From Monocercomonoides exilis (Eukaryota; Preaxostyla; Oxymonadida; Polymastigidae), in assembly GCA_001643675.2 (NCBI GenBank), contig LSRY02000021.1, positions 62,001 to 126,000 on the forward strand: a stretch of 64,000 bases of DNA, written 5' to 3'. The translations under genes and the position numbers were made by a program. Shown in pieces: positions 12,401 through 23,600 of the stretch; the stretch's first letter is position 1; every line of letters begins with the position of its first letter. The notes under the pieces were generated by a model. The model was not told the origin of the DNA. It saw only the letters and a list, made by a program, of their open reading frames with translations, and searched no databases.

Positions 12401-14373
12401 ATTGGATGAAGAAGAATAAGAAAAAGAAGATGGTGAAGGAGTAGGAGATAATCTGATTGATTCAGAAAGAGGAGATGATGAAGGTGAAGTTGTCGGCGTA
12501 TGTGATGGAGAAGGTGAGGAAAAGGAGGAAGTCTGTTGCTGATGCAGTTTTGAGTGCTGGCCGCTGCCAAATGGGCTGAGTGTCTGTGAGCGAAGGAGTG
12601 TGTCCAGAAGATCATCAGTCGACGAATGCGAATGCGAAATAGTCAATTTCTGTCCATCGCAACTGTCGTCGTGTGTTCCCTTTGCAGAATCACCAACAAC
12701 TTCATTGCCTGTGCTGCTTCCACTGCCACATCCATCATCTCCTTCACTTCCATTCAATATGATTTCTCCTTCTTTTTTCGCTCCGCCTGTTTTCTCTTCG
12801 ATTTCCTCTGACCGTTTTGGGGCGAGTGGCGACACACGCTGCCTCATCAATGGCACTTGTGCAATGTTTTCTGTCTCGTCTGGCTGCGAGTCGAAGTCCC
12901 AGCATGTTCCTGTCTTCTTGTCGCAATGGTACCCAAACCAGAGATAGTCTGTCCAGCGCTGTTTGGCGTCTCTTCTTCCGCTGGCTGAGTGCGAAGACGA
13001 AAGAGAAGCAGATTCTGTTTGGCTGGGTGCATTTGGTGCAGCTGAGTGTGAAGCAGCTGAAGATGGCTGGGTGTGTGCTGGGTGTGACAGAAGCTGCGGA
13101 TTCAGCGGATGTACTGGTGTTTGTGACTGTGTGGTGTCTGCAGAGTGCAATTGAGATCGGCTGGGCGACTGGTGCGACAAGGGAGAAGGAGAAGGCGACA
13201 GGGCAATGTTGGATGAAGATGATGAAGATGGATTGTTTGAAAGTGAGCTGAGAGACGCAGAAGACGAGCGAGTGGCAAACGGAAGTACAGAATCAGCAGA
13301 TGCTTTTTCAGATTTTTCTGTCTGTTCGTTGCCAAGCTCCACACGAATTGCAACTTTTGGTGAAAATGGAACGAATTCCGGCTGCAAAAACCAAAACATT
13401 CCGATTGAGGTGGTTGTTACTCCCCACATCGTTGAGCCTTTCAAAACAAACTCAGGAAGGCCAAATGAATAGCCATTCAAAAAAGCTAATACGTGGCGTC
13501 CAGCTCCTTGGAATGGGCATGTAAGAGCTATCCACTTATCGATATGGGAAGCAGCAAATTCTGGATAAAGTTGAATGAACATACGAAGAACGATTCCTCC
13601 CATGGAGTGTGTGATAACAGTAAGCTTTTGCCTTCCACATGACTCAAAAGCATCTTCGATCCTATTTCTAAGATTTTCTTGTATATGAGGAATAGATATG
13701 CACTGTCTCCAATCAAAAGGATATCTATCAAATGTATTTTCAGAAAAAGAAAGATTATGAATTATCATTGTTTTTCAAAACAATCACACCCCCAAAGAGT
13801 TTTCCCTGGCTCATAGCCGTTTTTAATTAGCAATTCAATAAGATCATGAAAATAAGCATGCATGCTATATTTGAAAAAATGAAAAAAAAGTTTAATAGAA
13901 TATTGCTTTTCTCTAATAATTTCAAACTCATGAGGAAGCAAAGAACCGGGAAGTAGAAGATCCATTGCAAATAGTCCATAGTTGTCATCTGGCACGTAAA
14001 CAACATGGTCCTTCAAGATAATTTTTTTAAACAAATAATTAACTTTAATTGAACAGCAAACATCATCTTGGCATTCATAGTACAAAGTTTTTGGGTTGAT
14101 GCGTCCAACCATAAATCTTGATGTGTACGTATCCGCTTTTCTTATACGCGGCCAAAGAGCTCTCGATTCCCAGGTTTTCTTATTACGAACACGAAGTATA
14201 CTCCCTTACAGACCACAAAGTCAAAGAAAACCCTTCGAAAAATCCAAACCTCCACATCCCGGTATAAGAAGAACCCCCGGTTTTAATGATTCTCCATTCT
14301 GTTCAGTTGCAATCTGCATATCTTGAGATGGTGGAATAGTAAAAAAATGCGATGATGGGTATACAACAACCAT
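9491..14373 (-). CDS. LCAT/PDAT-type acyltransferase or phospholipase with giant low-complexity insert
   Basis: Three exons: 14373-14250, 14204-13790, 13724-9491 (introns 14205-14249 and 13725-13789); 1590 residues. The family (lecithin:cholesterol acyltransferase, PDAT, lysosomal phospholipase A2) is an alpha/beta hydrolase acting on phospholipid acyl chains. Visible: VLLIPGCGGS (start of the fold, rebuilt across intron 1), WPRI, GYPFDWRQ (rebuilt across intron 2), the nucleophile elbow THSMGGIVLRMF (Ser220), then near the C-terminus DSDATVP (Asp1537) and GVGHMNTLYD (His1563), completing a Ser-Asp-His triad. Between the N-terminal part of the domain and the C-terminal ~250 residues lies roughly 1000 residues rich in Ser, Pro and Thr, including long Ser runs and a Pro run. 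No signal peptide is evident, so its compartment is unclear. It is divergently paired with the TBC gene. Confidence 0.88.
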
Positions 14374-14399
14374 TTTAATTTTTAGATTTCATCTCATTT
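14374..14399. promoter_or_regulatory. 26-base bidirectional intergenic spacer
   Basis: Only 26 bases separate the ATG of the LCAT-like gene (-) from the ATG of the TBC gene (+), so both 5' UTRs and any core promoter must lie within or overlap the neighbour. The spacer is AT-rich with no motif I recognise. An upstream in-frame stop precedes the LCAT ATG, which supports that start. Confidence 0.55.
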
Positions 14400-15589
14400 A
14401 TGTCTTCTTCGTCAAATGACAAGTTTCAATTTTGGTTTGGCTTTCCTCATGACACATTAACGGAAGAATCCCAAATGAAGCTTGCAGAATATGAGGTAAG
14501 ATTGATATTAGTTTTATTTTTGAATAATGAAAAATAGACTAATTTACAAAAAAGGACATTACAATGGTCAAAAATAGCAGAAAAAGATCCAACTTTCAGT
14601 AATTTTGTAAATAAATCATCAGCGAAAAACTTATGTAGAGCTGGGTTTGTTGCAATATTTTGTCACTTATGATAACAAAAATATTTAGAATTCCTCCTCA
14701 ATATCGTGCCATAGTGTGGAGAGCGTTTTGTAATAAATTAAAATCCAAGTCACAATATCGTTATGAACAATATATTTCGATGCATGAAACTGAAAATCCT
14801 TCAACTTATCAAGATATAGAAAATGATTTAACTCGAACTTTTCCCGAGCATCCTGTACTTTCTCAGCAGCAGTCGATGGATAAAATGCGAAATATTTTGC
14901 GAGCATATTCATGGAGAAATCCTACTATTGGATATTGTCAATCTATGTCATTTATTGTTGGCTTATCAATGTTAGTGTTTGAGCGAGAAGAAGATTGTTT
15001 CTGGCTTCTTGTACATCTTCTGGAATCTATTCCTTCATATCACTCTAAAAGCATGCGAGATGCCAGGATTGATTTGAAAGTTATGGATGATTTGATGAAG
15101 AAATATGCCAATAAACTCTACACGCATATTCATAGTTTGGGTTATTCGGCAGAATTTATATGTGTAGAATGGTTTCTAACACTGTTCTCCAAGACAATGG
15201 CACCAGAATTTGTATTTAGAGTATGGGATGCGATGATGATTGAAGGAAACAAGATTTTATTCAGGGTATCACTTGGATGCTGTATGTATTTCGAAAAATT
15301 GTTTCTTCTTCCTGAAAACAAAAATCGTTCTCCAATGGCGATTCTTTCCGAGGAAGGAAAGAAATGTGTAGCAGTCGAAAAGATTTTCAAAAAAGGATTT
15401 GGGATCTTGAATTTTTCTCGTACCACTTTGAATCGAATGCGCAAAGAGAATGAAAGGGTTGTTGATAAAGAAAATGAGGAAGTTGAAGCGCTAAGAAAGC
15501 GCGACAAGGAAAGGAAAGAAAAAGCAAAATTAAAAGAAGATGAAAAGAAAATCTCTAAGATGGATGAAAGCGATTCATCGACAAATTAA
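14400..15589 (+). CDS. TBC-domain Rab GTPase-activating protein
   Basis: Three exons: 14400-14495, 14538-14644, 14689-15589 (introns of 42 and 44 bases); 367 residues. TBC proteins speed GTP hydrolysis by Rab GTPases in membrane traffic. The rebuilt N-terminus joins CRAG to IPPQYRAIVWR across intron 2, giving the classic G-I-P-x-x-x-R-x-x-x-W block that starts the domain. Further TBC landmarks are DIENDLTRTFPEH (the catalytic-Arg IxxDxxR block, here with Leu-Thr-Arg), LRAYSWRNPTIGYCQSM (the second catalytic YCQ block), EEDCFWLLVHLLE and a conserved WFLTLF segment. Both the Arg and Gln fingers appear present, so it should be active. The last ~60 residues form a Lys/Glu-rich helix. The upstream exons are small, but frame and motif continuity support them. 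Confidence 0.9.
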
Positions 15590-15848
15590 ATAATCGCTCA
15601 TCGACTTCCTTATCTTCGTTTCAAAAAACAAATCTTGTCAAATTAATTCTTTTCTGTCATTTGAGTTCTCATTTCCATTTTGTTTGATTCATTTCCTCAG
15701 CTGTTATAAACTTTTTTTTCAAAAACATGTTTTATTTGCTTCCTAATTTTTTCCTGTTTTGGGAATCAAATGAAATGGAAGAAAATATACACATTTAATT
15801 AAAGTAATCTTTCTAAATAAATTGATGACAGTTTTAATATTATATAAT

Positions 15849-16804
15849 TTAACCCCAGAAATCATCTATAAACTGCTGTGGGGTCTTTCCTTTCATTGCA
15901 GCATTGCTTGTCATATCTTCTTCTTCTAAAAACCCTTTATACTCTCTTGCTTCTTTTTCTTTACGCAATTTCTCTCTTCTTTCCTTCTCCGCTAATTCAG
16001 CTTCAGCTTTTCTTTCTCTTTCTCTTCTTATTATTTGCCTGTCTCTATGCTCTCGTTCCTCTGTGTAAATTTATCAAAACAAAAAAATTAGCAGTTCAGC
16101 GGTTTAAGCAAAATATAAAAAATATTTAAAAAGTTATAAATACATGATTCTATTGTATCAGACCTTTTAAATTGATTGGTTTTTCCTCTTTTCGCTTCAT
16201 AACACGGTTGCTAATTGTTTTATCTTTATTTACCATTTTGTGAAAAACCTTTTGAAATGAAATAATAATCAACCAAAATTATTCCATTAAACAATGTTTT
16301 TTTATGATACCCTCTTTTGATTGTGAAATCCAATTTGACCAACATCCATTGAGGCATCTTTTCTCAGATTTGAAAAATGTGTGTAACAGCATGAAACAGA
16401 AGCAAGCTTGCATCCTTTAAAAGCAAGTATGCAAAAAAATCACAAAAATGAAAATGGAATGAAAATGTTTTCCAATGATCATGAAAAAAACCTTCAATGG
16501 AATTTGCTTTAACAAGTTGAAGGCATTCCTCCAAAACATCTTCAGGAATCATTTCAAGTTCGACTTCAACAGGGAAACCTCTTGGATCTGGAAGATGTCG
16601 CAAATATACATGTGCTGATGAATATGAATCAACATGAAACCTTAAAAAATTAAAAAATGCACTGTTTCAATAATGAATGCTTATCAAAGTGAATAACCAT
16701 ATATCTTCTGGAAAGCCATATTTTAATAATTCTTCATTTTCATATTTATCTCTTCCCATGTAATAAACGTAATCATCATTGCACGAAGTGAAAAAAAACA
16801 CCAT
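15849..16804 (-). CDS. CCDC25: CCDC25-like protein (NFACT-R domain)
   Basis: Five exons: 16804-16698, 16640-16492, 16414-16311, 16248-16164, 16060-15849; 657 bases, 218 residues, close to the ~208 of animal CCDC25. The start [20 protein letters not shown] and the rebuilt blocks [29 protein letters not shown] and [10 protein letters not shown] match the NFACT-R fold shared with the Tae2/NEMF family; a Lys/Arg/Glu-rich coiled coil follows and the protein ends in FIDDFWG. Each of four introns interrupts a recognisable motif that is restored on splicing, which makes the model convincing even though no exon is long enough to notice alone. The family is linked to ribosome quality control (NFACT-R); animal CCDC25 has also been reported as a membrane DNA sensor, which I would not transfer to a protist. 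Confidence 0.88.
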
Positions 16805-17214
16805 TTTTTCAGATTTGTTTCCATACTTTATATTTGTGACATATAATTTTTTCTTTATTTTTTGCTGTGCACCAATTTGTGACGAATTTTTTTGCCTTAT
16901 GAATTTTGTCCCATTCTGCACATTAAATTATATTTCTCAATTTTGGATATTTTATTATGTTTTTTTGACACGTGAATGAAAGATTTATTATGGAAATAGT
17001 GTGGAAAAAGTTTGGTCCAAATTGTTGTTTTTTTCATAAATGAAAGAATTTTGCCCCATTTATAATATAACTCGATTTCTTTGTTCGTAAAATAGATATT
17101 CGTGAAAGTAATTATTTTTATTTTTTTGTTAAATTATGCAAATAATTTCTTAATTTTTTTTTTTTATCTAATAAACTTTTTAAAAAAATAAAAAAAATTT
17201 TTTTGATTCCATTT
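16805..17214. other. Intergenic region upstream of the CCDC25-like gene
   Basis: Very AT-rich with several A/T homopolymer runs. No gene was seen; it leads into a cluster of MITE-like elements. Confidence 0.45.
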
Positions 17215-17591
17215 TGGCGATTGAATTAGAAATCATAACTTTTTTGAAGCGTTTATTCTTCAAATGTTTCGTTTCTGAATAGAGAAATCATTTATTGAAA
17301 AGGATAATGCACATTGATTGAATCAAAATAACAATGTGTCTTTTTTTTTTTAATTAACTTTTGTTTTGTTTTCTGGTCAAAATGAAAACTGAATATTTTA
17401 TTATTCACCTTATAATTAATCACAAGGAACTTTTCAAAAATTTTTCAGACATGAAAAAGGAAATAGTCTTGTATAAATATTTTTTGAAAAAATATTTAAA
17501 GAATTTCAGTGATCATTAAACACATTCAAAGAAAATTCTCGAACTGAAATTATTTAATTCACAATAATATGGGTTCAAAAATAATCACCCA
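17215..17591. mobile_element. Degenerate MITE, same family as 18666-18923
   Basis: The left end (TGGCGATTG..AGAAATCATAACTTTTTT) resembles the left end of the element at 18666, and the right end (CAAAAATAATCACCCA) matches its right end. Ends are therefore inverted but imperfect, and no TA duplication is left. The interior shows no open frame. I read it as an old, mutated copy; confidence is moderate because the left end is diverged. Confidence 0.5.
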
Positions 17592-17621
17592 TTTCCACAA
17601 TATTTTGTTCACTTCATTATA

Positions 17622-18023
17622 GTCAGTGTTAATAATGGTGGACACTTTCAATAACTGTGGACAGTCGAATTTTCTCAACAACCATTGATAGTTGCATTCT
17701 GACAATTAACTCAATTATTCCCTCATTGAATGTGAATTAATACGAATCGTTTTTTTCATTCACACATCACAATTAAATTTTGTAATAAACAATTACTATA
17801 TTCGGAGAAACTCGGAGTATCAAATTTCTCCGAGTTTCTCCGAAAATAGAAAATGCTATTTTCTTGATTCTGAAGAGAAAGTTGTTTCATTTCTGTATAT
17901 CTTATAAGTTCATATTTATTGAAGGAATAATTGGATTTTTTGTTAAAATGCAACGATCAACAGTTGTTGAGAAAATTCGACTGTCCACAGTTTTTGAAAG
18001 TGTCCACCATTATTAACACTAAC
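17622..18023. mobile_element. 402-base MITE with ~77-base terminal inverted repeats
   Basis: It starts GTCAGTGTTAATAATGGTGG and ends with the inverse (..TATTAACACTAAC), flanked by TA on both sides (17620-17621 and 18024-18025). The arms, 17622-17698 and roughly 17947-18023, differ at only a few positions. The outer ~35 bases match the ends of the transposase-bearing block at 43336-53173, so it is probably a non-autonomous derivative moved by the same type of enzyme. No coding frame is present. A compact palindrome occupies the middle (17800-17850). Confidence 0.85.
17800..17850. repeat. Hairpin palindrome inside the MITE
   Basis: The arms TTCGGAGAAACTCGGAG and CTCCGAGTTTCTCCGAA are near-perfect inverse copies separated by fewer than 20 bases, giving a strong predicted stem-loop in DNA or RNA. 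Confidence 0.75.
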
Positions 18024-18184
18024 TATATTTAATTATGAAAGTGAAACATCTCAACGCGATATTTTCCACTGGTTGTGAACAACAAGATATAACGAACTGG
18101 ATTTTGATTGGTATTGCATTTGGATACAATTATTTTTTTCACAAATAAAACATCCACCATGTCAGTGAATTATTATTTCTCTGT

Positions 18185-18185
<1 letters not shown>

Positions 18186-18262
<77 letters not shown>

Positions 18263-18313
18263 TTTTTTATTTTTTTTATTTTATTTTTTTATTTTTTTAT
18301 TTTATTTTATTTC
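18186..18313. repeat. Poly-T tract (75 T) followed by T-rich (T7A)-like repeat
   Basis: An uninterrupted run of about 75 T from 18186 to 18260 grades into T runs broken by single A. An open frame through it encodes only Phe and is not a gene. Confidence 0.9.
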
Positions 18314-18449
18314 AGATTTTGAAATTTTATAAGCAATTTTTCCTGAGAGTGAAAACAAGCTGATAAACATTTTCTTCTTTTCTTTCTGTTCAGACATTGT
18401 GTGTTTGAAAATACACAAATCAATTCAAAATGAATTTAAAAAATATAAT

Positions 18450-19745
18450 GACTGTTCGAAATTTTATTTTTTTCTGTCATTGAAGCCAGTTTTAGTTTTT
18501 GATGTTCGCAATAGATCTTTTAACAACGTGAGTGGATATTTCTTTGAAAGTCTTCAAAAATGAAGTGATTAAATGTTCCTCTCCTTTGCACCTGAGAGAA
18601 TTTTTCTTCAGCCTTTTTCTTCAAAAGCAAATGATATTTTTGATCGGAATAATTTCTCGTGAATATGGGTGATTATTTTTGAAATCATAACTTTTTTCGG
18701 AGTGTTTAATTCTGGATTTTTTTATTGAACGTGGATAGAAAATTGTCATTTGCACACTTTTTGAATTGCAATTGTGACAAAATGTGAGATTTGAAATTCA
18801 TTCATGAAAAAATTATTTGTGGACAGTGAGATCACTTTTCGATGTTTACTGATAAAATCGCAAAACAAATTATTTTATCGAAATTTTTTTCTGGAAAAAC
18901 ATGATTTCAAAAATAATCACCCATATGCTTCAATACGTTATGTTTATTATCCAGTTTCTCAAATGATATCATCAACAAGAACATGGTGAATAGATCCATT
19001 TTCCAAAACGACCACGAATGAGCCTTTCTCTATTCCAGTCAGCAGAAACCTTTTCACATAGAATTCAATATTTTCATGTGTGATTGATCTTTGAATTAAC
19101 TCAATGATGCCCATCCCATCTTGAAAAGTTGATGTAATTGCAGATACAGACTGAGTGATGTGAAGGGGTGAAATGAAGGGTTTCTCTCCATTTTTGTTCC
19201 AGTCATATTTTCGAATTCAATTTTTATTTCATAAAGTTTCGTCCATGCAAAATATATTTGCTCCATCCTTTTGATAGTGAAATTACTAATTCACAAAATT
19301 GATTCATAACATTTATTCCTTCCGAATTGGATAAAAAGTGCTTATTGTTATTCTTTTTGAAAAAATCAAAGATAATTCAAAATTATTGAAATGGGATTCC
19401 GATAATATTAGATGAATGAATGTTTTTCCTTTTGAAAATTCAGAAATATATTATTCTTCTCCAATTTGTCTAACTGATGAAATATAATCAGCTTTTATTC
19501 TCTCTTTGACCAATTTTTTTTATTTGTTTCATTGTTGTCCAGTTTTTTCCTTCCTTAATTATCAAGCTGAAAAATTATCTCGATGCCTATGAAAACCTTT
19601 GCTTAATCATTCGATATCAATATTGAGGTTAATAAGAATAGAATTGGATGACAATATTCCGTTTTCTTTGGTCATAATTTCCATTTAATTCTGATAATTT
19701 TTTTCTATTCGCAAATTCCGCTAAAGTGAATGTTTTTTTCCTTCT
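18450..19745 (-). pseudogene. Decayed gene, function not recognised, split by a MITE
   Basis: Reading the minus strand, protein-like stretches line up in order but in shifting frames: FTLAEFANRKKLSEL (near 19740), RIKADYISSVRQIGEE (near 19490), EQIYFAWTKLYEIKIEFE, then an open run from about 19205 to 18970 containing GMGIIELIQRS and KGSFVVVLENGSIHHVLVDD, and finally EKLDNKHNVLK. Beyond the MITE at 18666-18923 the pattern resumes with YSDQKYHLLLKKKAEEKF and RRGTFNHFIFEDFQ. Stops and frameshifts separate the pieces. I infer a dead gene whose body was later entered by the MITE. I do not recognise the family. Alternatively, some breaks could be introns I failed to resolve. Confidence 0.45.
18666..18923. 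mobile_element. 258-base MITE with perfect short inverted ends and TA flanks
   Basis: It begins TGGGTGATTATTTTTGAAAT and ends with the exact inverse ATTTCAAAAATAATCACCCA; the identity covers at least 22 bases. TA lies on both sides (18664-18665 and 18924-18925), as for Tc1/mariner-superfamily insertions. It contains no gene and sits inside decayed coding DNA. Its ends differ from those of the 17622 element, so it is a second family. Confidence 0.75.
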
Positions 19746-19825
19746 CTTTTTCTTTCGTTAATTTTTCATTTCTCAACTTTTTTTTTTTCTTTGTCTTTCT
19801 TCTATTTCTTTTTCCAATATGTGTT

Positions 19826-19886
<61 letters not shown>

Positions 19887-20639
19887 ATTGACGAAGTGGA
19901 TATTTCACTGTGTGAATGACTTGAAGATAAATAGGTTTTCCTTGAAATATTTCGATGTGAGGTGTGAATTGCTCTCCCAAATCTCTTTTTTTTTTTGTTC
20001 CATGTCAAAAGCATGTATGTTTTCCATTTTTCCAAGTGCAAAACAAAATAGAACGTTATTTTTGGGTCATTTTGATTTTCAGAAAACAAGGAATGATTTT
20101 TTTTTGAACATTATGATATCAAAAGATAAATAGTGTGTTTCTGAAATATAAAAAAATATTCAAATGACAAACTTGTTTTGCTATCTTTGTTTTATTTTAA
20201 TAATCCGTATTTTTCATAATGATTTCAAGCAAATGATGAATCGAAGTTAAGATAATATTTTTTATTTAATTATTAAAAATTCGTATTTTTTTGCTTTGTA
20301 ATTAAAAAATACTGCTGAGTGGATTTATTCACATAATCATTTTCACAAACATTCAATCAATATTTTTAGTATATTTTCTTTTGCAGAATGATAATATCCA
20401 TCGATTCATAAAAATTTAACCATAATGAATAATAAAATTTTCATATTTTTGTTTTTGGAAGTTAAATAAAAGGATAAACATTTTAACGTGTTTCCTTATT
20501 TGAAGAAATTTAATTGAAAAATACTTGCATAATTTACACAAGGTTTTCTGTTATTTTCTTTCATTTGAATTCATAGTTAATTGTTTATTTTTGATAATTG
20601 TAACAAAATGAACAACAAGAATATTGTTCAAATAATTGC
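19746..20639. other. Intergenic region with 58-base poly-T tract
   Basis: An uninterrupted T run occupies 19828-19885; the rest is AT-rich without a recognisable gene. It should include the promoter of the RasGEF gene. Confidence 0.5.
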
Positions 20640-23600
20640 ATGCAAAGAGAAATGGTATGTATTTTTCCGTTAACGCTTTTGAAGATTTTTTCACACACAA
20701 CAATGATTATAATTTTTTGTTATTTAATTATGAAAACAGATTAATAACGAAGAATTCTTTGGAGAAGATGAAATATTTGGAAGAGAAGATAAAAATGAAA
20801 AACGTAAAAGAAAAGAAATGATGAAAGATTTGGAGTTTCAAAAAGAAGCAGAGTCTTTATTTCAAAATTCAGACTTATTTATCGAAGATGAATCAGAATC
20901 GAGCACAGAATGGAGCTCTTCTCACGAAGAAGAAAATGATATTAATGAAACTTTAGATAGTACCTCCAATAATGGTGGCTCAAAACGAAAAACTCGAGGA
21001 AAATCAAAGTTGTTATCATCTAGAGAAGGAACTTCTTCAGTTAATATTTCTGATTCATTGACATTACCCCAACACATGCCATTTCCTAAATTTTTCCATG
21101 TTTCAACTCAATCGAAAGCGGATAATATTTTGCGAAGAATGCTTCTTTTCACATACCGGAAGATAATAACAACAACAGATTTTGTAGATATGCTGGCTCA
21201 AAGGTTGGATGATATAGCAAGCTTAATAGAAACCACAGAGGAAAGAAAAAGGGATGAGCAGAAAAAAATGCATGACGAAAAATCAAAACAGATTATTCAT
21301 GAAGCAGATAACGAAGGGAAGAGTTGCGAAGAAGCAGAAAAAGAAGAAAAGGATATTGTACAAAAAGGTGGCCTATTCAAAAAACTGAGTTTAAAAGATA
21401 AAGATAAAGATAAAGATAAAGAAAAAGAGAAGAACACAACAAAACGGAAAGGGAAACAAAGCAAAGAAGAAGAAGAAACAAAAACCGAACTCAGCACGAT
21501 GCAACATTTGGAACTTCAGCTGCAGAAACTTCGAAGTGAAGAGCTTTCACTCGCAGAGCTGTTTGTGAGCTGGACGAAACAATACAACGACCCATTCATC
21601 GAGTTCATAACAGGCAGAGGTGGTCAGAAGAGTTCATCATCATCATCATCATCATCCTCAATAACGTCAACAACATCATCTTCTTCATCCTCTTCTTCCT
21701 CGTCTGCTTCTTCTTCTTCTTCTTCTTCTCAAACTCCATCCACTTCTTCATCTGCTTCATTGTCTTCCACAGCTATCTCTTCCCCTTCCTTCCAACAAAC
21801 AAGCCCAGTCAGTTCGCTTTTTGTGCGTTTCCGTTCAGTTGCCCAGCACTTGCAGCTGAGATGGGGTGTGTCTTCGTTGGGAGAGAAGGCTGTGATGATA
21901 CTCGAACAGAGGAAAGAGGCAGTGCTGGTGAAACTATTAGCACTGGAGAAGGAAGAAGAGGAGAAGAGGAAGGCGAAAGAGGAGGAAAGGAAACTGAAAG
22001 AGAAAGAAGAAGAGAAAGAGAAAGAGGGAGAGAAAAAGAAAGAAGAAGAAAACGAGGAGAAATGCGAAGAAACTTGCAAAGAAGAGAAAGCAACCAAAGA
22101 AAACAATAACGATAATAAAGAAGCAGACCATAAAGAAGAAGAAGAAGAAGATGATGATAATGACGAAGAAGAAAATTCTCATAAGTTAATTGCAATTCAA
22201 CAAACAAACACAACTTCAACATCAACACCATCATCAACATCAACAACTCCAACCACGACTTCTTCTTCTTCCTCATCTGCTTCCTCATCTGCTTCCTCAT
22301 CTGCTTCCTCATCTGCTTCTGACCCAACACCTTCATCTTCTTCAATGTCACCCCTATCAACTGCACTTCCATCTTCTCTGTTGGCTTCTCCTTCTTCATC
22401 AAAAACTGTCACAACAACAACAACACCATCATCATCATCGTCTTCTTCTCCTTCCTCCTCTCCTTCTCCATCATCATCCATTTCATTCTCTTCCTCATTC
22501 GTCCTCCCTCCCTCCTATCTCCATCTCCCTGACCCCTCTCCTCCTCCCCCCCTCTCCTCCTGCACCTTCCTCCTTCCTTCTGTCAACTCCACCTTCTTCC
22601 GCTCAACTGCTGTGGATGTGCCCCACTTCTCGGCCTCTCTCAGCCGAAAGCACAGCGCCCTCTTCCGCTCCCTCACTCTCTCCGAGTTCGTCTCCCAGGC
22701 GTGGATGAAGCCTGCCCTCAAACACTTCCACTCGCCCACCATCGTCGCCATCACTGCTCTCTTCAACACCCTCACCCGCTTCGTCCCGCAGGTCGTCCTC
22801 TCCTGGCAGTCGCCCAAAGAGCGTGCCCACTGTATCGCTGAGTTCTTCGCCCTTGCCCACTCACTCGCTGCAAGAGGAGACTTCCACGGCGCCTTCGAAA
22901 TCTTCATGGGACTGCAGCACCGCTCCATACAGAGGCTGAAGAAGACAACCGTGCTCTGCCCAGACTATCAGCTGAAGCCGTATCATTCTGTTTCTCTGCC
23001 GTTTCTGTCGTTTTCGCTCTCTTCCAATTCCTCTTCCAATTCATCATCGTCATTATCTTCCTCCTCATCTTCTTCTCCTTTCTCCTCCAACACTTCATAT
23101 TCCAGCACAAACAACTCATCGTCCTCGTCTTCCTCACAATCTCTTCCTCCTCTCTTCTCCCTCTTTTCCAGAGCACCTGCCTATCCCATCCTCTCCAAAG
23201 TGCTCTCTCAAACACAAAAGCCTTTCATTCGCCCGCTTCCCCTCTTTTTGCACGACCTCGTCTTTTTCGAAGAGAAAGGTGGATTTTCTGGGGTTATCAA
23301 GAAGAAGAGGTACAAAAGAAGGAAAAGGAGAAAGAAGAGGAACGATGGGAAGGAAGACGAAAAGGGTAATATTTCACAACAAAATGGTTCAAATGAATCA
23401 AAGCCAGAATCAGACTCAAAAAATACCACTCAATCTGCTTCTCGTTCATCTCCACTTTCAACAACGTCATCAACATCTTCATCAAACACACCAAAAAGTG
23501 AAGAGAAGTCCAAAGGGGATGAGAAAGAGGCAGAGATGTGTGTGGTCGAAGTGGAGGAGAAGCTGATGAATGTGGATGCTTGTTGGAAGCTCTTCAAAAT

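Noticed and set aside
9491-13724. Long open frames opposite the Ser-rich parts of the LCAT-like gene
   Set aside because: They encode Glu/Val/Met-rich or Leu/His-rich low complexity that merely mirrors Ser and Pro codon repeats; no motifs, and their starts lack context.
18108-18332. Poly-Phe open frame
   Set aside because: Translation of a poly-T tract.
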